A stretch of 64,000 bases of DNA from Sphingobacteriales bacterium (GTDB lineage Bacteria; Bacteroidota; Bacteroidia; Sphingobacteriales; Sphingobacteriaceae): the NCBI GenBank assembly GCA_004293485.1, contig RDYW01000037.1, forward strand, positions 1 to 64,000, written 5' to 3'. This document shows, piece by piece, positions 57,694 to 64,000 of the stretch. The notes below the pieces were generated by a model. It was given only the letters and a program-made list of their open reading frames with translations. It searched no databases and was not told where the DNA came from. A program made the translations under genes and the position numbers. How positions within the stretch are numbered: position 1 is the stretch's first letter; every line of letters begins with the position of its first letter.

Positions 57694-58122
57694 ATGCCAA
57701 TAATTACTGTTAAAAAAATTACCAACCAGCAAGATTTAGAAATCGCTTTTTCAATTAGGAAACAAGTATTTGTAATTGAGCAAAATTGCCCATCTCATTT
57801 AGAATTTGAAAACGAAGAGGTTTCGCACCATTTTTTGGCTTACGCCGATGACGTACCAGCGGGAGTATGCCGTTGGCGCAAAACCCCATACGGCTATAAA
57901 TGCGAACGTTTTGCCGTTTTAAAACAGTTTAGAAGCTTGGGCATAGGTTCCCATTTACTAAAAACGCTTTTGGATAGCTTACCCGCAAATGCAAACTATA
58001 TTTATTTACACGCTCAACTAACAGCCATGGGTTTATACACCAAATTCGGGTTTACGGCTCATGGAGAAATGTTTGAGGAAGCTGGCATACAGCATTATAA
58101 AATGGTGCGAAATGTTTTTTAA
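57694..58122 (+). CDS. GNAT-family acetyltransferase (ElaA-like)
   Basis: 142 residues from ATG 57694. N-terminal IAFSIRKQVFVIEQNCP and the acetyl-CoA loop FRSLGIGSHLLKTLLD are clear GNAT features, and LYTKFGFTAHGEMFEEAGI is typical of the ElaA-like group. The acceptor is unknown. The upstream TTG at 57658 is rejected because it would add an unconserved dozen residues; a consensus-like AGGAG (57673-57677) instead sits before another ATG at 57681 in a different frame. Confidence 0.85.
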   Translation: MPIITVKKITNQQDLEIAFSIRKQVFVIEQNCPSHLEFENEEVSHHFLAYADDVPAGVCRWRKTPYGYKCERFAVLKQFRSLGIGSHLLKTLLDSLPANANYIYLHAQLTAMGLYTKFGFTAHGEMFEEAGIQHYKMVRNVF

Positions 58123-58145
58123 AAGTTTCGATTAATTTATAAATA

Positions 58146-58180
58146 TTTATCTGCCAAAGTGTCATTTTTGTTTATCTTTG
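58146..58180 (+). promoter_or_regulatory. Bacteroidota-type promoter for miaB
   Basis: TATCTTTG at 58173-58180 fits TAnnTTTG; TTTA at 58146-58149 is 23 bases upstream. The in-frame TTG at 58178 lies in this element, so the start is ATG 58202. Confidence 0.55.
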
Positions 58181-58201
58181 CAATTCAAAAACACGCTTAT
58201 A

Positions 58202-59638
58202 ATGTTAGAAAGTGTAATTTTAGATAAACCACACGATGAAGCTAGACAAGGCGAGGCGTTGCTGTTAAAAAAACAATCGGCGCAAAGCCAAAAAAAACTA
58301 TATATAGAAAGTTATGGCTGCGCCATGAATTTTTCGGATAGCGAAATTGTAGCGTCTATTTTGCTGGATAACGGCTTTGAAACCACGGCCGATTTTACTA
58401 TTGCCGATGCCATTTTTATAAACACCTGCTCTATCCGCGAAAATGCCGAACAAAAAGTGCGCAACCGTTTAAAACAATTTTCGGCGGCTAAAAAAAAGAA
58501 ACCAGGCCTTTTAATTGGCGTTTTGGGCTGTATGGCCGAACGCCTAAAAGCTAAATTTTTAGAAGAAGAAAAACTGGTTGATGTAGTAGTAGGCCCCGAT
58601 GCTTACCGCGATTTGCCTAACCTTATTAACCAAGTGTGGGAAGGCAACAAAGCCGTTAATGTGTTACTATCCCGCGAGGAAACCTACGCCGATATTAGCC
58701 CAGTACGTTTAAATAGCAATGGTATTTCGGCGTTTATTTCTATTATGCGTGGTTGCGATAATATGTGTTCGTTTTGCGTGGTGCCTTTTACCCGTGGCCG
58801 AGAGCGTAGCCGCGATGCTGCATCTGTTGTGAAAGAAGCACAAGATTTGTTTGATGCAGGCTATAAAGAGGTTACACTTTTAGGGCAAAATGTGGATTCG
58901 TACAAGTTTACGCCGCCAGCGGCCACAGCCGAAGAAAATAGCCAAACTATAAATTTCTCGCAACTTTTAGAAATGGTAGCGCAGGTAAACCCACAATTAA
59001 GGGTTAGGTTTTCTACCTCGCACCCTAAAGATATTACCGACGAAGTGCTGCATACCATGGGTAAATACGATAACATTTGTAAGCACATACACCTGCCCGT
59101 ACAATCGGGAAATAGCCGAATTTTAAGTTTGATGAACCGTACTTATACCCGCCAATGGTATTTAGAGCGGCTAGATGCCATACACCGCATTTTGCCCGAT
59201 TGTGCCGTTTCGGGCGATATTATTACCGGTTTTTGTACCGAAACTGATGACGACCACAACGATACTTTAAGCCTGATGGAATATGCCAAATATCATTTTG
59301 CTTACATGTACTCCTACTCCGAAAGGCCAGGCACACCTGCCGCCAAAAAATTTGCCGACGATGTACCCGAAACCGTAAAAAGTAGCCGCTTAACGCAGAT
59401 TGTTGATTTACAGCAGCAACACAGCCTTTTTAGAGCCCAAAAACGTATTGGTAAAGTAGAACGAGTTTTAATCGAAGGATTATCCAAAAAATCGAAACTA
59501 GATTATTGTGGCCGCAGCGAACATAATTCGATGGTGATTTTCCCCGTAAGGGAACAAGATAAACCCGGCGATTATGTGAATGTATTGATTGAAAGAACAA
59601 CCACGGCAACGCTTATTGGGCAAGTGGTTAGTAAATAG
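58202..59638 (+). CDS. miaB: tRNA-2-methylthio-N6-dimethylallyladenosine synthase
   Basis: Radical-SAM methylthiotransferase that modifies A37 of tRNAs. From ATG 58202 the protein is 478 residues. The UPF0004 domain has three Cys in YGCAMN, NTCSIRE and LGCMAER; the radical SAM cluster is [22 protein letters not shown] (CxxxCxxC); a C-terminal TRAM domain ends the protein. A 30-residue N-terminal extension before [10 protein letters not shown] is normal for Bacteroidota. In relatives it is followed by the sigma-54 activator and lptE; here a restriction-modification gene intervenes. Confidence 0.96.
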   Translation: MLESVILDKPHDEARQGEALLLKKQSAQSQKKLYIESYGCAMNFSDSEIVASILLDNGFETTADFTIADAIFINTCSIRENAEQKVRNRLKQFSAAKKKKPGLLIGVLGCMAERLKAKFLEEEKLVDVVVGPDAYRDLPNLINQVWEGNKAVNVLLSREETYADISPVRLNSNGISAFISIMRGCDNMCSFCVVPFTRGRERSRDAASVVKEAQDLFDAGYKEVTLLGQNVDSYKFTPPAATAEENSQTINFSQLLEMVAQVNPQLRVRFSTSHPKDITDEVLHTMGKYDNICKHIHLPVQSGNSRILSLMNRTYTRQWYLERLDAIHRILPDCAVSGDIITGFCTETDDDHNDTLSLMEYAKYHFAYMYSYSERPGTPAAKKFADDVPETVKSSRLTQIVDLQQQHSLFRAQKRIGKVERVLIEGLSKKSKLDYCGRSEHNSMVIFPVREQDKPGDYVNVLIERTTTATLIGQVVSK

Positions 59639-59986
59639 TTTTTAATTAAAAAATGATATTATTGGTTTCAATAATAAAAATTAGGGCGTTTTAACACGCC
59701 GTTCGCTGTATCTTTTTTTATCTTTTTATCCCCCCAACCCCCAAAGGGGGAGAATTAGCATAAAAAAAGGATGCCGCTGCCGTCGTTAACGCTCTTAAAT
59801 CGTTAAAAAAATAGATTAATAACAATTCAAACTAAGTTTTATTAATCCAATTTAGGTAAACAGGATTGTTTTGTGTAGGTATGCGATTTTGGTTTTGGAT
59901 AAAAATCAAAAAGAAATAAAGGAAGCTAATATTGTTCTGAAAATTTTTACAAAAAACAATACAGATATACTAGCAATTATAAAAAA
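59639..59986. other. Repeat-rich intergenic region between miaB and the restriction-modification gene
   Basis: About 350 bases with no gene. It contains the composite repeat element at 59681-59803 and then plain AT-rich DNA up to the restriction-modification ATG. Confidence 0.6.
59681..59803. repeat. Composite palindromic intergenic element with C5/G5 hairpin
   Basis: Order: GGCGT/ACGCC hairpin (59685-59700), CGCTGTATC, a T7 tract, a CCCCC...AAAGGGGG hairpin (59731-59750), an A7 tract, GGATGCCGC and TTAACGCTC. ATCTTTTTTTAT (near 59710) and ATAAAAAAAGGAT (near 59761) are complementary except for one base, so the whole folds into nested hairpins. The CGCTRTATC-T-tract and C5/G5 modules resemble dispersed intergenic repeats I recall from other Bacteroidota genomes. 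Confidence 0.6.
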
Positions 59987-62437
59987 ATGGCATTAACAGA
60001 ACTTTTAAAATACAATATGAAGTATAAAAACATAAGAGAAGAAGAGCTAAAAAATAAGGTTGGTGCCGATTGGTTTCCTGATTTTGATACTACAGAAATC
60101 ATCGGAAACATTGATTTTACTGTTCTACCAAAACAAGATAACCTGTTTGGGCGCATACCGCTGCTTTGGGCCGAAGCCAAAACCGGAGATTTTGATATTG
60201 CCGCAATGTTTGTACAACTTATTTTAACAATTGGTAAAGCCCGCACATTCGATAAAACCCTGCCACCTGCTTTTTTAGCCGCTTTCGATTTTAAAAAAAT
60301 TGCTTTTGTACCTTATATAAATATTCAAGATATTTTTTATTTGAACGATTTTAATTGGAATGTAACACCAAGTAACCACGATACTAAAGAGTTTAAACTC
60401 ATTCAAGAAAGAATTCAAACCATACTAAAGCAAAATACTTATGTTTATGATTATATAAATGACGAAAAAGACCTCATCACTTTTATTAAAAACAATATTG
60501 CCAATGCAACCAACACGAGCAAAATAAAAATCGACAAAAATAATTTTACACCCATTTATTTACGTTGGCTCGAAATTATAAAACCTATAATTGATGTAAA
60601 CTGGGATGAACTAAAAAAAGCAAATATATTTGATAACGATTTTTACCTAGCCGACCTTTTTGTTGACGACCGAGACACCCAAACCATTGATGATGATATT
60701 ACCATACGCGATAGTTTATTTGTAGTATATCAAAACCAAGGTTACACCATAGCAAAAGAAAACATTAAGCAAATGTTTGATGCTACCATAAAGTTAAAAA
60801 ATAAAGAAACCTATATCCAGTTTTGGAAACGCTACAAAAGGCCACCTTTAAAAGAATTTCAAGATTATATTATCGAACGTAGAGATTTACTAGTTCCGCA
60901 AGATATTAGAGAACGAAAAGGTGCTTTTTTTACCCCACGCCAATGGGTTGAACTTTCGCAAAAATACCTAACCGACTATTTAGGCCAAAACTGGCAAGAG
61001 GAATATTACATTTGGGATTGTGCCGCTGGTACAGGAAATTTACTTGCAGGCCTTACCAACAAGTACAACATTTACGCAAGCACATTAGACCAAGCCGATG
61101 TAAACGTAATGCATGAACGGATAGACCACGGAGCAAATCTTTTAAAAAACCACGTATTTCAGTTCGATTTTTTGAATGATGATTTTTCTATTCTTCCACA
61201 AAGTTTGCAAAACATCATTAACAACGAAGAAAAACGAAAAAAATTAGTGATTTATATTAATCCACCGTATGCGGAGACAAGTGGTTCACTTAAAACTACT
61301 GCTAAAAAAGGAGTTAATTTAAATAATGTTCACAAAAAGTATAGTGATTTTTTAAAAAGAGCAAACCACGAATTGTTTACACAATTCTTAGCAAGAGTTT
61401 ACATAGAAATTCCAGGTTGTATAATTGGTGAGTTTTCAAAAATTAAAACTTTACAAGGATCTCATTTTTTGGATTTTAGAAATAATTTTCTAGCAAAAAT
61501 TGAAAATATATTTCTTTGCCAAGCAGATACATTTGATAATGTTAAAGGTAAGTTTCCTATTGGTTTTAAAATTTGGAATACACATATCAAAGAAAAGTTT
61601 AAAAAATTTAATGCTGATATTTACAACGAAAAGGCAATATTTATTGGCAATAAAAATCTTTATTCATACGATAATGAAAAAGGCTTAATAAATCAATGGA
61701 TAAAAAATTATGATCATAACTCAAGAAATTTAAAAGTTGGAGAACTAAGTGTAGCTAGGAATGACATGCAAAATAAAGCACTTTGTTGGATTTCTCATAA
61801 AGCAGATAGACCATTAAATATAACGCTAAATACTTTAATTATAGATTGTATATTTTTAACTGTACAAAGTAGTATAAAAGCCACTTGGTTAAACGACCGT
61901 GACCAGTTTTTATATCCAAATGATGGTTGGCAAGAAGATTATGAATTTAAAAACGACTGTTTAACTTATGCATTATTTAGCGGTCAAAATCAAATTAAAA
62001 GTACCGAAGGTACCAACCACTGGATACCATTTACCGAATACGAAGTAAACGCCAAAGAAAAATTTGAAAGCCACTTTATGGCCGATTTTATAAAAGGGAA
62101 AATAACGCCCCAACAGTCAGAAAGCGATTTGTTTGTTTTTAGAGAACCTAAACCAAATTACCAAGTACCTATACTTTTTTCGGACGATGCAAAAGAAGTA
62201 TTTAATGCCGGGCTAGAACTATGGAAATATTACCACGCACAAAATGAGGTAAATGTAAACGCTAGTTTGTACGATATTAGAGAATATTTCCAAGGCAGAA
62301 ACGATAAAGGCAGAATGAATACCAAAAGCAAAAACCCAAAATATACCGAACTAATAAGTGAATTAAGAAACAAACTAAACCTATTGGCCGACAAATTAAA
62401 ACCCAAAATATACAAGTATGAGTTTCTGAAAGAATAA
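59987..62437 (+). CDS. Single-chain restriction-modification protein (type IIG-like N6-adenine methyltransferase with PD-(D/E)xK domain)
   Basis: 816 residues. A candidate nuclease motif lies at the N-terminus: Asp43 in NIDFTV and E63-A-K65 (LLWAEAKTG), a D-x19-ExK spacing. The helical middle leads to RERKGAFFTPRQWVELS (about 309-324), typical of type I/IIG methylases. Methylase motif I is WDCAAGTGNL (about 343-352) and the catalytic motif IV is NPPY (425-428), of the gamma N6-adenine class. The C-terminal 540-816 region is probably target recognition. No separate specificity or endonuclease gene is nearby. It interrupts the miaB to sigma-54-activator order and looks acquired. Confidence 0.82.
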   Translation: MALTELLKYNMKYKNIREEELKNKVGADWFPDFDTTEIIGNIDFTVLPKQDNLFGRIPLLWAEAKTGDFDIAAMFVQLILTIGKARTFDKTLPPAFLAAFDFKKIAFVPYINIQDIFYLNDFNWNVTPSNHDTKEFKLIQERIQTILKQNTYVYDYINDEKDLITFIKNNIANATNTSKIKIDKNNFTPIYLRWLEIIKPIIDVNWDELKKANIFDNDFYLADLFVDDRDTQTIDDDITIRDSLFVVYQNQGYTIAKENIKQMFDATIKLKNKETYIQFWKRYKRPPLKEFQDYIIERRDLLVPQDIRERKGAFFTPRQWVELSQKYLTDYLGQNWQEEYYIWDCAAGTGNLLAGLTNKYNIYASTLDQADVNVMHERIDHGANLLKNHVFQFDFLNDDFSILPQSLQNIINNEEKRKKLVIYINPPYAETSGSLKTTAKKGVNLNNVHKKYSDFLKRANHELFTQFLARVYIEIPGCIIGEFSKIKTLQGSHFLDFRNNFLAKIENIFLCQADTFDNVKGKFPIGFKIWNTHIKEKFKKFNADIYNEKAIFIGNKNLYSYDNEKGLINQWIKNYDHNSRNLKVGELSVARNDMQNKALCWISHKADRPLNITLNTLIIDCIFLTVQSSIKATWLNDRDQFLYPNDGWQEDYEFKNDCLTYALFSGQNQIKSTEGTNHWIPFTEYEVNAKEKFESHFMADFIKGKITPQQSESDLFVFREPKPNYQVPILFSDDAKEVFNAGLELWKYYHAQNEVNVNASLYDIREYFQGRNDKGRMNTKSKNPKYTELISELRNKLNLLADKLKPKIYKYEFLKE

Positions 62438-62477
62438 AGCTGGTAGCATATAAGCTTAAACCCATGCTGGTTTTTCA

Positions 62478-62533
62478 AACCACTAAAACTAACCACTAAC
62501 AATTCCCTACTAACCACTAACCACTACCAACTA
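62478..62533 (+). repeat. Low-complexity ACTAACCACTA repeats upstream of the sigma-54 activator
   Basis: Imperfect iterations of ACTAACCACTA / CCACTAAC across about 55 bases end 10 bases before ATG 62543. Similar CTTACTACTAACCACTTACC sequence recurs at 63851-63875, beyond the 3' end of the same gene. Confidence 0.7.
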
Positions 62534-62542
62534 AAAAAAAAA

Positions 62543-63790
62543 ATGACCGCACAAGAAATAAAACAACGCTTTGGTATCATTGGCAGTTCGCCTTTATTAA
62601 ACCGAGCCATTGATATTGCTAGGCAAGTTGCCCCCACCGATATTACGGTTTTAATTACAGGCGAAAGTGGCTCTGGCAAAGAAGTTTTTTCGCACATTAT
62701 ACACCAAATGAGTGCCCGCAAACACGGCCCATTTATAGCCGTAAACTGTGGTGCCATACCCGAAGGAACTATTGACTCGGAACTTTTTGGCCACGAAAAA
62801 GGCTCGTTTACAGGCGCACACGAAGCCCGAAAAGGATATTTTGAAGTTGTAAATGGCGGCACTATTTTTTTAGATGAAGTAGGCGAACTGCCTTTGGGTA
62901 CACAAGCTCGCTTGCTGCGGGTGCTAGAAATGGGCGAATACATACGTGTAGGCTCATCCAAAGTACAAAAAACCGATTGTAGGGTTGTTGCTGCCACCAA
63001 TGTAGAAATGTTTGAAGCCGTAAGGGCAGGTAAATTTAGGGAAGATTTGTATTACCGCTTAAACACGGTGCCGCTAAAAATTCCGCCCCTGCGAGATAGA
63101 AAAGAAGATATACACCTGTTGTTCAGGAAATTTGTAGCCGATTTTTCGGATAAATACCGCTCGCCCAATATTACCCTTGCCGAAGATGCGGTACGGGTTT
63201 TAACCAATTACGGCTGGCCTGGAAACGTAAGGCAACTAAAAAATATTGCCGAGCAAATTGCCGTTTTAGAAAAAGATAGGAACATAACTGGCCAAACTTT
63301 AACCAACTATATCCCACACGATAACCCTGGCAATTTGCCCATGCGCCTTAACCCCAACCAAGCAAAAGACGATTTTAGCGAACGAGATATATTGTACAAA
63401 GTGCTGTTTGATATGAAAAAAGATATGAGCGACCTAAAACGATTGGTGGCCGATATCATCAAATCGGGCGATGATATTACAAATTATGCCGACCAAAATC
63501 CGCAAATTATAAATTCGCTTTACCGCGATATTGACCTAGGTAACGAACACGCAATCACCATACAACAGCCTCAAAATCAAATAAACAACCCAACACACAA
63601 TGATTACAGCCTAACACATGATAGCGAAGCGGAAGAGGTAGAAGAATCTTTATCGTTAATCGAAAAAGAAGCTGATATGATTAAAAAAGCACTTAAAAAA
63701 CACAAAGGAAAACGTAAAGCGGCATCCGAAGAGTTAGGCATATCCGAACGTACCCTGTACCGTAAAATTAAAGAACTTGATTTAGATTAA
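62543..63790 (+). CDS. Sigma-54-interacting transcriptional activator (AAA+/Fis-HTH)
   Basis: 415-residue enhancer-binding activator without a receiver or other sensory N-terminal domain: the AAA+ domain starts at residue 10. Walker A GESGSGKE (40-47), the sigma-54-contact loop in the GSFTGA form (87-92), Walker B IFLDE (108-112), and the C-terminal Fis-type helix-turn-helix (KHKGKRKAASEELGISERTLYRKIKEL). A charged linker (about 280-370) separates them. With no sensor domain its activity may depend on level or on a partner. In Bacteroidota it is commonly found beside lptE. Confidence 0.92.
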   Translation: MTAQEIKQRFGIIGSSPLLNRAIDIARQVAPTDITVLITGESGSGKEVFSHIIHQMSARKHGPFIAVNCGAIPEGTIDSELFGHEKGSFTGAHEARKGYFEVVNGGTIFLDEVGELPLGTQARLLRVLEMGEYIRVGSSKVQKTDCRVVAATNVEMFEAVRAGKFREDLYYRLNTVPLKIPPLRDRKEDIHLLFRKFVADFSDKYRSPNITLAEDAVRVLTNYGWPGNVRQLKNIAEQIAVLEKDRNITGQTLTNYIPHDNPGNLPMRLNPNQAKDDFSERDILYKVLFDMKKDMSDLKRLVADIIKSGDDITNYADQNPQIINSLYRDIDLGNEHAITIQQPQNQINNPTHNDYSLTHDSEAEEVEESLSLIEKEADMIKKALKKHKGKRKAASEELGISERTLYRKIKELDLD

Positions 63791-63791
63791 T

Positions 63792-64000
63792 ATGAAAATT
63801 CAAAATTCAAAATTCAAAATTCAAAACCCGAGTTTCGGTACTCGCTATTTACCACTTACTACTAACCACTTACCACTTTTTAATATTCACTTACTAACAA
63901 CTACTTACTTATTAATCAACCTACTAAGCGGTTGTTACTCGTTTACAGGCGGCTCTATTACACCAGGTATGAAAACCGTTTCGGTACCTCTTTTCGAAAA
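63792..64000 (+). CDS. lptE: LptE-family lipoprotein, N-terminal part (3' end outside window)
   Basis: Outer-membrane lipoprotein that works with LptD in LPS export. The lipobox LLSGC and the following YSFTGGSITPGMKTVSVPLFE are characteristic of Bacteroidota LptE. ATG 63792 is one base past the activator stop and is the only ATG before the lipobox; the frame is open throughout. The first codons are a perfect (AAAATTC)4 heptamer array and the next 20 derive from ACTACTAACCACTTACC-like low-complexity DNA, giving an odd polar n-region before LLTTTYLLINLLSGC. Family assignment is good; the start is uncertain. Confidence 0.75.
   Translation, partial: MKIQNSKFKIQNPSFGTRYLPLTTNHLPLFNIHLLTTTYLLINLLSGCYSFTGGSITPGMKTVSVPLFE
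63795..63822 (+). repeat. Perfect heptanucleotide repeat (AAAATTC)x4 at the lptE start codon
   Basis: Four exact copies of AAAATTC follow the ATG directly (63795-63822), then AAAAC. Seven bases are not a multiple of three, so loss or gain of one unit would shift the lptE frame. Confidence 0.9.

Noticed and set aside
63795-63822. Tandem AAAATTC repeats as a CRISPR array
   Set aside because: Units are 7 bases and contiguous with no spacers; it is a simple-sequence repeat.

Overview
The window is a stretch of chromosome from a Bacteroidota bacterium, most likely of the Sphingobacteriales/Cytophagales type. The evidence is a low G+C sequence, promoter motifs of the Bacteroidota form (TAnnTTTG with an upstream TTTR), weak Shine-Dalgarno sites, many SPII lipoproteins and OmpA/PD40 outer-membrane proteins, an alternative complex III cluster joined to an aa3-type oxidase, and the order miaB - sigma-54 activator - lptE at the right edge. 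I see no rRNA, tRNA or CRISPR array. The genus is not decided by anything I can read.

Layout. 1-1930: 3' part of cobalamin-dependent methionine synthase (metH). 2007-9235 (minus): a di-haem peroxidase lipoprotein, a PhoX-like lipoprotein, a histidine kinase/response regulator pair, and an NMN/nicotinamide riboside salvage pair (PnuC plus NadR-type kinase). 9335-9972: a small two-gene unit (retropepsin-like protein plus unknown partner) bracketed by an inverted repeat. 10393-14758 (plus): acyl-ACP desaturase, GT4 glycosyltransferase, polysaccharide flippase and FemAB/GNAT-like protein, a surface-glycan type cluster. 14830-18240 (minus): an OmpA/PD40 protein and a large exported protein of unknown function. 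18460-25808 (minus): a tightly packed run containing a 47-codon membrane-protein gene, ridA-like, EamA transporter, recG, MFS transporter, murF and a class-III aminotransferase. 25883-27331 (minus): OmpA-type porin with TSP3 repeats. 27486-30066 (plus): aminopeptidase P and pgk.

The core of the window is the respiratory region 30390-46992 (plus): actABCDEF (alternative complex III, quinol to cytochrome c/oxidase), oxidase subunits II and I, haem A synthesis (ctaA, ctaB), two subunit III proteins, subunit IV, a Sco-like protein, a DUF420 protein and a small CxxC protein. Together these supply a quinol-oxidising complex, its partner oxidase and the haem/copper assembly functions. The Sco homologue has lost its copper ligands.

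47355-52846 holds pyrG, yidC, and clpPX (minus). 53120-57626 holds two secreted carbohydrate-active proteins (parallel beta-helix protein and GH92 alpha-mannosidase), followed by a GNAT acetyltransferase and miaB. Between miaB and the sigma-54 activator sits a probable accessory insert: a repeat-rich intergenic region and a single-chain restriction-methylation protein. The window ends in an lptE-like gene whose first codons are a perfect heptanucleotide repeat, (AAAATTC)4, an unusual arrangement that could switch reading frame.
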